Origin: Lysinibacillus_B sp036662795
GTDB taxonomy: Bacteria; Bacillota; Bacilli; Bacillales_A; Planococcaceae
Assembly: GCF_036662795.1 (NCBI RefSeq)
Contig: NZ_JBAFWZ010000006.1
Coordinates: 62,001 to 126,000 of the forward strand
Reading direction: 5' to 3'
DNA: 64,000 bases
Part shown: piece after piece, positions 52,926-61,894 of the stretch
Numbering within the stretch: position 1 is the stretch's first letter
Layout of the letters: every line of letters starts with the position of its first letter
The notes under the pieces: generated by a model
The model's database searches: none
Told to the model about the DNA's origin: nothing
What the model saw: only the letters and a program-made list of their open reading frames with translations
Translations under genes and position numbers: made by a program

Positions 52926-54241
52926 TGAATAACGTAAAAGCATTAACATTCGGCTTTCAACATTTGTTAGCAATGTATACAGGCGCTATTTTAGTACCAT
53001 TAATTATTGGTGGCGCCCTAGGCATGTCAAGTGAGCAAATTACGTATTTAGTAGCAATTGATTTATTTATGTGTGGTTTAGCTACCCTACTGCAAGTTTG
53101 GCGTGGGAAAGTTGTTGGCATTGGCTTACCTGTTGTACTTGGGTGTACATTTACTGCCTTAACACCAATCATCACAATAGGTTTGGACGTAAGCATCAAT
53201 GCAATCTACGGTTCAATCATTGCATCTGGATTAATCATTGTGTTAATTTCGGGTGTATTCGGTAAAATTGTACGTTTCTTCCCTCCGATTGTAACAGGCT
53301 CAGTTGTAACTATTATTGGGATATCGTTACTTGGCACAGCCATTACAAATATCGGTGGTGGCGATGTAAAAGCAGATAATTTCGGTTCAAGTACAAATTT
53401 AATACTAGCTGCCGTTACATTAATCACTATTATTGTCGTATATCGTTTTACAACAGGCTTTATGCGTGCTATTGCGATTTTAATGGGGATTATCATAGGT
53501 ACTATTTTAGGGTTAGCGATGGATGTTGTTGATTTTACAGTTGTAAAAGAAGCAGGTTGGTTCCACACGATTCAGCCATTCTATTTTGGAGCACCAGAAT
53601 TCCATTTAGAGTCCATCATTACGATGACATTAGTTGGGATGGTATCTCTTGTAGAATCAACAGGTGTATACTATGCATTAAGTGATATTTGTAAAAAGCC
53701 TATAGACTCTAAAGACTTAGCAAAGGGCTATCGTGCAGAGGGATTAGCTTCCGTAATCGGTGGTATTTTTAATGCGTTCCCTTATACAACATATTCTCAA
53801 AACGTTGGTTTAGTAAAAATTACAGGTGTTAAAGAACGTAAAGTCATCTTTATTACAGGTGGTTTATTAATCGTATTAGGTTTCTTACCTAAATTTGCAG
53901 CCTTAACTCAAATCATTCCAACACCAGTACTTGGTGCAGCGATGATTGCTATGTTTGGTTTAGTTATTACACAAGGGATGACAATGCTTGCACCAGAGAT
54001 TACAAAATCTATGGAAAACTCATTAATCGTTGCTTGTGCTGTTGGATTAGGTGTTGGTGTTTCCGTAGTACCTTCAGTATTTGCGAAATTACCAGATTCG
54101 CTTTCATTACTATTCTCTAACGGAATCGTAACAGGCTCTGTAACAGCGATTGTGCTTAATATTTTATTTAATATGATTGGCAGCAAGAAAACAGAAACTG
54201 AAATCAATACAGTAAGCAATTCTCAAAAGGTTAATCAATAA
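52925..54241 (+). CDS. pbuX: xanthine permease
   Basis: A 438-residue nucleobase:cation symporter-2 with about fourteen helices. The family motifs are FQHLLAMYTGAILVPLIIG at the N-terminus and FVLFG-like FYFGAPEF plus the TTYSQNVGLVKITGV segment. It imports xanthine for Xpt; translational coupling with xpt and the shared riboswitch support the name over uracil permease relatives. It ends at a terminator at 54249. Confidence 0.93.
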   Translation: MNNVKALTFGFQHLLAMYTGAILVPLIIGGALGMSSEQITYLVAIDLFMCGLATLLQVWRGKVVGIGLPVVLGCTFTALTPIITIGLDVSINAIYGSIIASGLIIVLISGVFGKIVRFFPPIVTGSVVTIIGISLLGTAITNIGGGDVKADNFGSSTNLILAAVTLITIIVVYRFTTGFMRAIAILMGIIIGTILGLAMDVVDFTVVKEAGWFHTIQPFYFGAPEFHLESIITMTLVGMVSLVESTGVYYALSDICKKPIDSKDLAKGYRAEGLASVIGGIFNAFPYTTYSQNVGLVKITGVKERKVIFITGGLLIVLGFLPKFAALTQIIPTPVLGAAMIAMFGLVITQGMTMLAPEITKSMENSLIVACAVGLGVGVSVVPSVFAKLPDSLSLLFSNGIVTGSVTAIVLNILFNMIGSKKTETEINTVSNSQKVNQ

Positions 54242-54248
54242 GGTAAAG

Positions 54249-54277
54249 CGCTTCTCAAAATGAGAGGCGTTTTTTTT
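54249..54277 (+). terminator. terminator after pbuX
   Basis: CGCTTCTCA and TGAGAGGCG form a stem around AAA, followed by eight T. Confidence 0.88.
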
Positions 54278-54362
54278 ATTTTAAAATTCTATTTGAATGG
54301 AGTGAATTTTATGTGGATTAGCGATATACTAATAGTAACTATATCAAAAAGGAGTGTTGCCC

Positions 54363-54554
54363 ATGGTGACCGGTCAGTTAGAGCAGGCTTTTAAATTAGC
54401 AGAAAAGCACATGCTCGAAGTTCAAACAGTTTTAGATTTAAAACGTATTATTGCAAAAGAGGTAAAAGCATCACCGAGAATGGAGGAAAAGATTCTTCAG
54501 TCGATGATACAGCTTCTTGAGAACAATAAGACGATCTTACAGGAGGCAAAATAA
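54363..54554 (+). CDS. 63-residue helical protein, unknown
   Basis: A small soluble, almost fully helical protein (LEQAFKLAEKHMLEVQTVLDL; MEEKILQSMIQLLENNKTI), probably a coiled-coil or small bundle. ATG 54363 lies 8 bases after AAAAGGAG. Its last codons contain an AGGAGG site that positions a 15-codon frame directly after its stop. I recognise no family. Confidence 0.65.
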   Translation: MVTGQLEQAFKLAEKHMLEVQTVLDLKRIIAKEVKASPRMEEKILQSMIQLLENNKTILQEAK

Positions 54555-54602
54555 TTGGAAAAAACAATCGAAACATACGACGATCAAGACACATTTGATT
54601 AA
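54555..54602 (+). CDS. possible 15-residue acidic peptide
   Basis: A TTG immediately after the preceding stop (TAATTG) lies 8 bases from a perfect AGGAGG and opens a 15-codon frame rich in Asp and Thr (ends DDQDTFD), closing in front of a 12-base hairpin. The coupling is better than chance would usually give, but such a short frame remains uncertain; it could instead be untranslated 3' sequence. Confidence 0.35.
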   Translation: MEKTIETYDDQDTFD

Positions 54603-54639
54603 AGGCGCTGCTCAAGCAAAGAAATACGAGCAGCGCCTT
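54602..54639 (+). terminator. GC-rich hairpin after small genes
   Basis: AAGGCGCTGCTC (54602-54613) pairs perfectly with GAGCAGCGCCTT (54628-54639). A clear T run is lacking. Confidence 0.65.
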
Positions 54640-54779
54640 GATGTATTTATGGGCACTTTTTTATAAGGAGCTACATTGAATATCCAATTTTTACATAGTA
54701 CGTTACATTTACGTAAAGAATGTTAGGAAAATACCATAACCGAAATTGATTTTGGTATTCTAGTGCAGGGAGGGATAGC

Positions 54780-55931
54780 ATGAGAAATTATTGGGAAATT
54801 TTTATTGTGTCATTAAAGCTTGGTCTGACATCATTTGGCGGACCTACAGCACATTTAGCGTATTTTCAAAAGGAGTACGTCGATCATCGCCAATGGTTAA
54901 ATCATAAGGAATATGCGGAATTGGTAGTACTTAGTCAATTCTTACCTGGACCTGCTTCGAGTCAAGTGGGGATGGGCATTGGGTTTATAAGAGGAGGATG
55001 GTTCGGAAGCTTTTGTTCGTTCCTTGGATTTACATTTCCGTCCGTGTTCTTGTTAATGCTATTTGCGACTATTTTGCAAAACACAGCTCTTGCTATGGAT
55101 TGGTTGGATGGACTTAAGCTTGTAGCCGTTGCCATTGTGGCACATGCAATCGTAGATATGGCTAAAAAAATACTCGTTACAAAGCGTCATTGGGGTATTG
55201 CAATTGGAAGCTTAGCCATTTTACTGCTATGGACGGGGATACTTTCGCAAGTAATCGTATTAGCAGTAGCGATATTATGTGGACTATTCTTTTTAAAGCC
55301 AGGGCAATTTGAACAAAGTAAGGAACGTGCCCTACCATCATTGAAAACGGGCTTACTATTACTCTTTGCATTTTTTGTCGGGTTAATTGGACTACCAGCT
55401 CTTCTCGGAATTTTTCCGAATGATTGGCTTCAAATGGTTAGTAGCCTCTACGTATCAGGATCACTTGTTTTTGGTGGCGGACATGTTGTACTTCCATTGC
55501 TAGAAACACAATTTGTGCAGGCGGGTATCATTTCAGCGGATGAATTTTTAGCCGGATATGGATTTACACAAGCAGTACCTGGTCCGCTATTTACATTCGC
55601 ATCGTATCTTGGTACGACACTATTTGGCTTCTTTGGTGGGCTTGTAGCAACTATTGCTATTTTTCTACCTGCATTTTTAATCCTATTTGGCGTATGGCCA
55701 ATCTGGTATAAATTAAAAGGTAATAGTACCGTACGTAAAGGGATGGCAGGATTAAATGCTGCCGTAGTCGGGATATTAGCTGCTGCTTGGGTCAATCCCA
55801 TTGTTACTACTTCTATTCATAATGGAATGGATATTATCGTCGCCATTATTTTTTATGCATTACTAGCGAAAGCAAAGCTACAGCCATTATGGATTGTAGG
55901 ATTAGGTGTGATTGTAGGTATCCTTCTTTAA
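54780..55931 (+). CDS. chrA: chromate transporter (CHR family)
   Basis: A 383-residue bidomain CHR transporter with ten to twelve helices. Each half carries the family pattern: FGGPTAHLAYFQKEYV with LPGPASSQVGMGIGF in the first, and FGGGHVVLPLLETQFV with AVPGPLFTFASYLG in the second. Members export chromate by proton exchange or act on sulfate-like anions. GGGAGGGA precedes the ATG. It is monocistronic; convergent with the small gene at 55943. Confidence 0.9.
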   Translation: MRNYWEIFIVSLKLGLTSFGGPTAHLAYFQKEYVDHRQWLNHKEYAELVVLSQFLPGPASSQVGMGIGFIRGGWFGSFCSFLGFTFPSVFLLMLFATILQNTALAMDWLDGLKLVAVAIVAHAIVDMAKKILVTKRHWGIAIGSLAILLLWTGILSQVIVLAVAILCGLFFLKPGQFEQSKERALPSLKTGLLLLFAFFVGLIGLPALLGIFPNDWLQMVSSLYVSGSLVFGGGHVVLPLLETQFVQAGIISADEFLAGYGFTQAVPGPLFTFASYLGTTLFGFFGGLVATIAIFLPAFLILFGVWPIWYKLKGNSTVRKGMAGLNAAVVGILAAAWVNPIVTTSIHNGMDIIVAIIFYALLAKAKLQPLWIVGLGVIVGILL

Positions 55932-55942
55932 CGTGAAAAACA

Positions 55943-56233
55943 TTATTCAATTAAAATGTAGCGAGTATGTTTAAGTGTTACCGTATGCTTTTCACTTAAC
56001 CACTCAAGTAGAAATGGTTCGCTACTGTATATTTGAATATTGCATTGTGTATATTGATTTTTTACTTCCTCTATATAATCTGTAATAATTGCATGGTCAC
56101 CGAGAAGTTCTACCTCTACAAAGAAGGGCAAGAGAATTTCATGTGGGCATGTAATACCTCTTTTAATATAACATTGCTGATTTTCATAATATCGAATGGG
56201 TAACTGTCGATTGCTAGCAATAAAACACTTCAT
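55943..56233 (-). CDS. 96-residue protein, unknown
   Basis: A small alpha/beta protein beginning MKCFIASNRQLPIRYYE with a single CPHE motif and an acidic middle (DYIEEVKNQY). ATG 56233 lies 8 bases after AAGGAG; a seven-codon open extension upstream lacks that spacing. No family recognised. It stands alone between the chromate transporter and the potassium operon leader. Confidence 0.55.
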   Translation of the reverse strand: MKCFIASNRQLPIRYYENQQCYIKRGITCPHEILLPFFVEVELLGDHAIITDYIEEVKNQYTQCNIQIYSSEPFLLEWLSEKHTVTLKHTRYILIE

Positions 56234-56769
56234 TAGTTTTTCTCCTTGTGGCAAATTTAAAAAAGAACATAGAGAATCCTTAAGTGACAGGCTCCTCCAT
56301 GTTCTTCGTTATATAAGTTTGCTACTTACTATAGCAAATTATTATGAGAAATGCATGTTTTACGCTACTAAAATTAATTGTTTACATTTTATTGAAACAG
56401 GAGTAGAATAAGCTCACTTACCAAAATTTAATCGGCTTAATCTCAGCGTTTGCTGGGAACGGAGGAACCAATCTTTTGGGGTTAATTCTGCAGTTGTAGA
56501 AGGGATGATAAGCTCTTTCGCCATCCTACCCGTCAGCTAACTTCGTCGGCTAAAGCGAAGGAGGTCAACGAGACCACCCTTAGTAAGAGGCTTTTTTGTC
56601 GTGGGCAAAAAAGAAATGCACTTACAATGCTGTAGGTCTTTTTCTTATGCCTTCTTTTAAGGCTTCTTTCAAGGAAAAGTAAAAATAAAAGCTTGTTATA
56701 TTGTTATATCCATCCCTGTAAACATACGACTAGCCTACTATGTGATAGCTAGACGAGAAGGAGAAAGCG
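56234..56769. other. leader region of potassium operon
   Basis: It contains the c-di-AMP riboswitch aptamer (about 56430-56556) and a downstream expression region with two T-rich runs (near 56593 and 56640). A hairpin GGAGGA/TCCTCC near 56275-56300 may end an unseen upstream transcript. No gene is evident. Confidence 0.6.
56430..56556 (+). ncRNA. ydaO-type c-di-AMP riboswitch
   Basis: The conserved blocks are present in order: CGGCTTAATCTCAGCG, GCTGGGAACGGAGGAACCAA, TTTTGGGGTTAATTC and CCTACCCGTCAGCTAACTTC with GTCGGCTAA closing the outer helix. This is the ydaO/yuaA class that senses c-di-AMP and usually turns off potassium uptake genes, which matches the ktrB-type gene downstream. The terminator/antiterminator partner sequences after 56556 are not resolved by eye. 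Confidence 0.9.
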
Positions 56770-58107
56770 ATGAAAACAAGAAAGAACAAACTGAACCCAC
56801 CGAAGATTCTCGTGTTGGGCTTTGCAAGCATTATTCTGCTGGGTGCTTTTTTATTAACATTACCGATTGCTACTGAGAATGGGGAAGGTCTTTCACTATT
56901 AGATGCCCTATTCACTGCAACCTCAGCAACCTGTGTAACGGGGCTTGTGGTAGTAGATACGGGGGATACATTTTCAACCTTTGGAGAATTAGTTATTTTA
57001 TCACTTATTCAAGTCGGTGGTCTTGGCTTTATGACGTTTGCAACATTCCTATTTGTCCTATTAGGAAAGAAAATTTCATTTAAGGAACGGATGCTGCTGA
57101 AAGAAGCATTTAATAATAGTTCATTCGCGGGTATGGTAAAGCTCGTAAAACGAATTTTGCTTTTCACGATTATTGTTGAAGGGATTGGCGGCATTATATT
57201 AGCCATTCGTTTCTCATTCGATATGGAGATAGAAAAGGCTATTTATTTTGGCTTTTTTCATGCCATTTCAAACTTTAATAATGCGGGCTTTGATCTAATG
57301 GGGGACTTTAATGGATTAACCTCGTATGTAGATGATCCAACAGTTGTTCTTACGATTTGTGCACTCATCACAATTGGTGGGCTAGGGTTTATCGTCATGA
57401 ATGAAATTTATGATTATAAGCGTACAAAAAGGTTGTCGCTACATTCAAAAGTCGTACTAGTAACAACCGTCATTCTTACTGTCGGGGCAGCGTTTGTTAT
57501 TTTTATATTTGAATTTCATAATAGTAAAACATTAGGTCCATTATCCGACACCGGCAAAATATTAGGTTCGTTTTATCAAGCAGTAGCACCTAGGACAGCG
57601 GGGTCGAATACTTTACCGATTGGGGATTTAACACATCCGGCGCTGTTTTTGATTATTTTCCTTATGTTTATTGGAGCAGGATCAGGCTCGACAGCAGGTG
57701 GGATTAAAATTACTACCTTTGCTGTATTAATGGCAGCTGTCTGGTCACAGCTAAGGGGGAGAAATAGTGTAGTGCTTTTTAAACGTGGAATTGTAATGGA
57801 GACAGTTTTAAAGGCGATGACGGTTGCTTTTTGTGGCTTAACTATAGTTGTAGTAGTCACAATGCTTCTTAGTATAACAGAAGAGGGTCATGAGTTTATC
57901 GTCTATTTATTTGAAGCCACCTCTGCATTTGGCACAGTAGGGTTATCGATGGGTTTAACACCAGAGCTGTCTCCACTAGGGCGACTAATTATCATCCTGG
58001 CTATGTTTGCTGGTAGGTTGGGTCCGTTAACAATAGCATTTTCAATTGCAAAGCAACAAAAGAATACACATTTTCATCATCCAAAAGGCAATGTAATGAT
58101 TGGTTAA
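56770..58107 (+). CDS. ktrB: Ktr/Trk potassium channel subunit
   Basis: A 445-residue ion-conducting subunit with four M1-P-M2 repeats. The selectivity filters are seen in TSATCVTGLVVVDTG, SNFNNAGFDLMGD, APRTAGSNTLPI and TSAFGTVGLSMGLT, and the GSTAGGIKITTF gate loop is intact. The length fits KtrB/KtrD. Regulation by the c-di-AMP riboswitch and the linked KtrA/C-type gene confirm a potassium uptake role. KtrB or KtrD cannot be separated by sequence alone. Confidence 0.92.
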   Translation: MKTRKNKLNPPKILVLGFASIILLGAFLLTLPIATENGEGLSLLDALFTATSATCVTGLVVVDTGDTFSTFGELVILSLIQVGGLGFMTFATFLFVLLGKKISFKERMLLKEAFNNSSFAGMVKLVKRILLFTIIVEGIGGIILAIRFSFDMEIEKAIYFGFFHAISNFNNAGFDLMGDFNGLTSYVDDPTVVLTICALITIGGLGFIVMNEIYDYKRTKRLSLHSKVVLVTTVILTVGAAFVIFIFEFHNSKTLGPLSDTGKILGSFYQAVAPRTAGSNTLPIGDLTHPALFLIIFLMFIGAGSGSTAGGIKITTFAVLMAAVWSQLRGRNSVVLFKRGIVMETVLKAMTVAFCGLTIVVVVTMLLSITEEGHEFIVYLFEATSAFGTVGLSMGLTPELSPLGRLIIILAMFAGRLGPLTIAFSIAKQQKNTHFHHPKGNVMIG

Positions 58108-58134
58108 TGGTGTTCTAATAAGGAGAGGATTCTA

Positions 58135-58803
58135 ATGTCAATGAAACAGTATGCTGTTATTGGTTTAGGGCGATTTGGGAGAAGTGTTGCTAAAAGATTG
58201 TACGAGGCCGGGCAGGAAGTATTAGGGATTGATAGCAATGATGAACGTGTAGAGGATGCAGAGTTTTTTGTTACACATGCATTAGTTGCAGATACAACAG
58301 AGGAAAAGGCCCTAAAAGCCATAGGGATTACCAATTTTGATTGCGTAATCGTAGCGATTGGCAATGATATTCAATCGAGTGTGCTGACCGTTTCTTTACT
58401 AAAGGAGCTTGGTATCAAAAAGGTTATTGCGAAAGCTCTTGGAAAGCGACATGGTCAGGTGCTCGAAAAGGTTGGAGCTGATTGGATTATTTTCCCGGAA
58501 CGAGATATGGGGGAACGGGTTGCAAATCAGCTGCTATCACCAAATATGCTAAATTATATTGAATTATCAAAGGAACATAGTATTGAAGAAATGATGATTC
58601 CAGAAAAAATGGCGAATAAAAGCTTAAGAGAGTTAGATATTCGAGCAAAATATAATATAAGTGTGATTACGATATTAAAAGGGGATGATATTATTGTTTC
58701 CCCGTCTCCGGATCAGTTAATCGAAAAAGGGGATATCCTCGTGATGATTGGAAAAAAACGTGATCTCGAAAAATTCTCAGCAATAGAGCATAAATTAAAA
58801 TAA
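58135..58803 (+). CDS. ktrA: Ktr regulatory subunit (RCK protein)
   Basis: A 222-residue cytosolic ring-forming regulator: RCK_N Rossmann domain with GLGRFGRSVAKRL near residue 10 and the acidic tip GIDSNDERVED, then RCK_C from about 140, a c-di-AMP and ion-binding domain in relatives. It gates the KtrB-type channel with ATP/ADP. It begins 28 bases after ktrB with AGGAGAGG. c-di-AMP may act twice, on the riboswitch and on this protein. KtrA versus KtrC is undecided. Confidence 0.9.
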   Translation: MSMKQYAVIGLGRFGRSVAKRLYEAGQEVLGIDSNDERVEDAEFFVTHALVADTTEEKALKAIGITNFDCVIVAIGNDIQSSVLTVSLLKELGIKKVIAKALGKRHGQVLEKVGADWIIFPERDMGERVANQLLSPNMLNYIELSKEHSIEEMMIPEKMANKSLRELDIRAKYNISVITILKGDDIIVSPSPDQLIEKGDILVMIGKKRDLEKFSAIEHKLK

Positions 58804-58807
58804 AACG

Positions 58808-58843
58808 AAAAGCGGCGTCAAAAGTTTTAATGACGCCGCTTTC
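58808..58843. terminator. terminator between potassium operon and ABC gene
   Basis: AAAGCGGCGTCA pairs perfectly with TGACGCCGCTTT around a 10-base loop, with A/T-rich ends for both directions. Confidence 0.85.
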
Positions 58844-58847
58844 ATAC

Positions 58848-60593
58848 TTACACCTTACTTCTTAACTGCTGGCTAGCAAGCTTTCTATAAAAGCTATGGC
58901 CTTCAAATAATTCCGCATGCTTTCCGGTACCTGTAATTGTACCGTTTTCTAATACGACAATTTGATCGGCATCGAGTACCGTGGAGAGTCTGTGGGCAAT
59001 GACAAGTGTTGTTCGATTCGCCATTAATTGCTGCAGCGCCTTTTGCACGAGGTGCTCGGATTCACTATCTAAATTTGAAGTAGCTTCATCTAATAATAGA
59101 ATTTTCGGATTGCGGATAAGCGCTCTTGCAATAGCAATTCGCTGGCGCTGTCCACCAGAGAGCTTCATGCCACCTTCACCAACCTCTGTGTTTATCCCAT
59201 CTGGAAGCCTTTCAATAAATTCAAGTGCATTTGCTTGTCTAATCGCGTGCTGAATTTCTTCCTCTGATACATTAGTGTCCAAGCCATACAAAATGTTATC
59301 CTTAAACGTGCCTGACATTAATGGGCTTTCCTGTGATACATAGCCAAATTGACTACGCCAGGATAGGAGGTTGAAGTGCTCTATATTTTTATCACCAAGC
59401 TTTATTTCACCAGAGCTAGGTGTATAAAAGCGCTCTAATAGTGAAAATAAAGTTGTCTTTCCGCTACCACTTGGACCGACGAATGCAGTCATCTTACCAC
59501 TCGGAATGGTTAAATTGACCCCTTTAATAATTTCATTGTCGGCATAAGAAAAGGATAAATTTTGAAACGAAATTGGTCCATTTGCATTTTCAACCTGCTC
59601 TAACAGCTGATTGTCCTCACAATCGACGGCGAGAATTTCTTGGATTCTTTCAGTTGCACCAAGTGCCTTTTGTAGGGCAGTAAAGAACGATGCCATTTGT
59701 GTAAACGGCACGACAATTTGAAACATGTAAATGATAATCGCAACTAATGCGCCAGCCGTTAAGGCACCGGAAGCTACCTGCACCCCACCATAACCAATTA
59801 AAATAACGAGCACAAGCATCATCACAAATGTCATAAAGGGAGAAATGAAGGCTAGAATTTTCGCTTCTTTTAGTCCGAATTGAAATAAGTTATGGATATT
59901 TTGATTACCATAGTTACTTTCCGCTTGCTCAGCATGGTACGCTTTCACGAGACGAATATTCGATAGAACCCGCCCGAGATTTCCAGAAAAATTCGCCATT
60001 TCATCTTGAGTAGCGTTTGAGATTTTATACATTTTTTGTCCTAGTGGCAAGATAAGTACAATCGACAGTGGAACAGAAATAAGCATGATAACAGTCATTT
60101 TCCAATCAATAAGTAATAGGAAAATAATCGAACCGATTATGGAAATGATCCCTGTCATAAAGGTGATCAAATGCTGTGTAATCAATGTCTTTACGATATT
60201 TGTATCCTGTGTAATTCTACTCATCGTTTCACCTGATTGATGCTCGTCGAAAAACGAAACAGGTAGGCGTAAAACATGCTGCCATAATCGACTACGAATA
60301 GATGAAACGATGGACTCTCCAATATAGGTCATAAAATAAAAGGATAAGCCTGAAAAAATAGTTTGTATGATTAATAAGCCTCCGAGTAATAGCATGAAGG
60401 ATATTTTGAAATTGGCGCTTGCTAATTGATCGACTAAATCCATAGTAAATAATGGTACTAATAAACCAGCAGCTGTTTCGACCAATCCTAAAACGATAGC
60501 GAAAAAAATAATCCACTTTGGCGGGTTAGAACTTTTAATGAGCTTCATAAAGTCCTTCCATTGGGCTGTTTTTTCTACATTATTACTCTCCAT
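58848..60593 (-). CDS. ABC multidrug exporter, BmrA/LmrA-like
   Basis: A 581-residue half-transporter with six membrane helices (1-320) and an ATPase domain (from about 340) containing Walker A GPSGSGKTT, signature LSGGQRQRIAIARAL, Walker B ILLLDEATSNLD and switch His in IAHRLST. It works as a homodimer exporting drugs or lipids. Its ATG overlaps the MerR gene by 11 bases, so drug-responsive control is likely. Confidence 0.9.
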   Translation of the reverse strand: MESNNVEKTAQWKDFMKLIKSSNPPKWIIFFAIVLGLVETAAGLLVPLFTMDLVDQLASANFKISFMLLLGGLLIIQTIFSGLSFYFMTYIGESIVSSIRSRLWQHVLRLPVSFFDEHQSGETMSRITQDTNIVKTLITQHLITFMTGIISIIGSIIFLLLIDWKMTVIMLISVPLSIVLILPLGQKMYKISNATQDEMANFSGNLGRVLSNIRLVKAYHAEQAESNYGNQNIHNLFQFGLKEAKILAFISPFMTFVMMLVLVILIGYGGVQVASGALTAGALVAIIIYMFQIVVPFTQMASFFTALQKALGATERIQEILAVDCEDNQLLEQVENANGPISFQNLSFSYADNEIIKGVNLTIPSGKMTAFVGPSGSGKTTLFSLLERFYTPSSGEIKLGDKNIEHFNLLSWRSQFGYVSQESPLMSGTFKDNILYGLDTNVSEEEIQHAIRQANALEFIERLPDGINTEVGEGGMKLSGGQRQRIAIARALIRNPKILLLDEATSNLDSESEHLVQKALQQLMANRTTLVIAHRLSTVLDADQIVVLENGTITGTGKHAELFEGHSFYRKLASQQLRSKV

Positions 60594-61347
60594 TCGAATC
60601 TACCTCTCTATGTTCCCAATAGTATTGAATTACATGTGCTAGCCATTCTTCCTCGTCTGGTGAGAACGGAGTAGGGAACAACTCGAGGTTATCCTCTATT
60701 TCAATTTCTTGATCCTGCAATTCTTGAACAAGCTCGAATGCACCTGGGTAAACCTCTAGTGCTAAAGCAAAATAATCGTGAATCAAAGCCTGCACATGCT
60801 GGCTTGTTGGGTCTTGCCCAGCGACTCCCTTTAACTTATCAAAAAGGTGAACCATCTTACTGTTTAATTCCTTCAGCTCTTCCTCAGATAAATTGTATAT
60901 TTGCTCTACAGAATCCTTTGGAAAATAGTTTTTCAACCATTCCTTTTGCTCATCTTCATTATGAATATTGTGGATGAGTGTCATAAAAATTGTAGAGTTT
61001 ATCGATCCTTGCTCCTCCATCATAAATAGTGCGTGGTCCAGTGTGCGAATAACGCGGTCAATTTGTGCTCTTTTTTGTAGCATTTCCTGCTTTTGAAATT
61101 GTAGGGATTCTTGAAGATCCCAGTCATGTAAATGAATGTATTCATGAATTTTTTCTAACGGATAGCCTAAATATTTTAGAGAAACTATTTTTTGTAGTTG
61201 AATCATATTGTCGTCTGAATAATAGCGACGTCCACTAACTGAAATAAATGAAGGCTTTAATAAGTCAATTTCATCATAATAATGCAGTGTTCTAATGGTT
61301 ATTCCTGTCTTTTTTGCAAAATCGCCAATTGAATATTGCTTGGACAT
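60583..61347 (-). CDS. MerR-family regulator with TipAS-like domain
   Basis: A 254-residue regulator. Residues 1-70 form the MerR winged helix (IGDFAKKTGITIRTLHYYDE), then a long dimerisation helix, then from about 125 a helical domain resembling the drug-binding TipAS module (RPDP-like spacing absent, helices acidic). It is divergently placed against nothing and cotranscribed with the overlapping ABC exporter. A canonical MerR promoter with 19-base spacer precedes it (61380-61410), so it likely autoactivates upon ligand binding. Confidence 0.88.
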   Translation of the reverse strand: MSKQYSIGDFAKKTGITIRTLHYYDEIDLLKPSFISVSGRRYYSDDNMIQLQKIVSLKYLGYPLEKIHEYIHLHDWDLQESLQFQKQEMLQKRAQIDRVIRTLDHALFMMEEQGSINSTIFMTLIHNIHNEDEQKEWLKNYFPKDSVEQIYNLSEEELKELNSKMVHLFDKLKGVAGQDPTSQHVQALIHDYFALALEVYPGAFELVQELQDQEIEIEDNLELFPTPFSPDEEEWLAHVIQYYWEHREVDSNGE

Positions 61348-61379
61348 TTCTGTACCCCCTTGTTCAATTCTTATTTCTT

Positions 61380-61410
61380 ATTTTAAAAGCTAACGTAACG
61401 TTAGAAGCAA
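61380..61410 (-). promoter_or_regulatory. MerR-type promoter and operator
   Basis: On the minus strand TTGCTT, a 19-base spacer and TAAAAT form a promoter with the over-long spacer typical of MerR activation. The spacer holds a perfect palindrome CTAACGT-A-ACGTTAG (61390-61404). It lies 33 bases before the MerR start. Confidence 0.85.
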
Positions 61411-61560
61411 GAGAAAAGTACATACATTTACTTAAGGTCGTTCAATTTATAATTTTTTCTAAATTAGTAGCATAACTTGTACGGTGTGTTTTTAGACGAT
61501 TGAGTAAATATTTGTACAAGATATAGATCAATAAGTGGTTCATCACCGTAAGTCGGGGGG

Positions 61561-61791
61561 GCTATATATGCATCGCTATCCTCTATGCTCTTTATGCTAG
61601 CGGCAAAAAATCGTGGATGGGACATGTGTCCGATGATTGGGTTTGATGAGGAAAAGGTAAAAGATATTTTACATATACCGTCTACTCATGAAGTCGTATT
61701 AATGATAACGAATGGGAAAGAAAAAGAGAGTAGTCGAAATTTACGAGGATATCGAAAACCGGTAAATGAGTTTGTAACATTCCAAAAATAA
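61561..61791 (+). pseudogene. nitroreductase, C-terminal remnant
   Basis: The open frame matches only the last third of an FMN nitroreductase of the YdgI/YodC type: ASLSSMLFMLAAKNRGWD, CPMIGFDEEKVKDIL and the end RGYRKPVNEFVTFQK. No N-terminal FMN-binding Arg region is present upstream, where a run of G and an AT-rich spacer replace it. It is a 5'-truncated remnant; about 70 of roughly 200 residues remain. Expression is doubtful. Confidence 0.8.
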
Positions 61792-61801
61792 TAACATTAT
61801 T

Positions 61802-61834
61802 AATCCCACGGGCATCGAAATGGCTCGTGGGATT
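61802..61834. terminator. hairpin between nitroreductase remnant and fumC
   Basis: AATCCCACG pairs with CGTGGGATT, extended by GGC/GGC-type inner bases. It probably terminates the transcript of the lost nitroreductase and/or fumC. Confidence 0.6.
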
Positions 61835-61894
61835 TCATATTTATATTCAGAAGAAAGGGTGGTTTGTGTGTTTATGTGAGAAAGCAAAAAGTTA

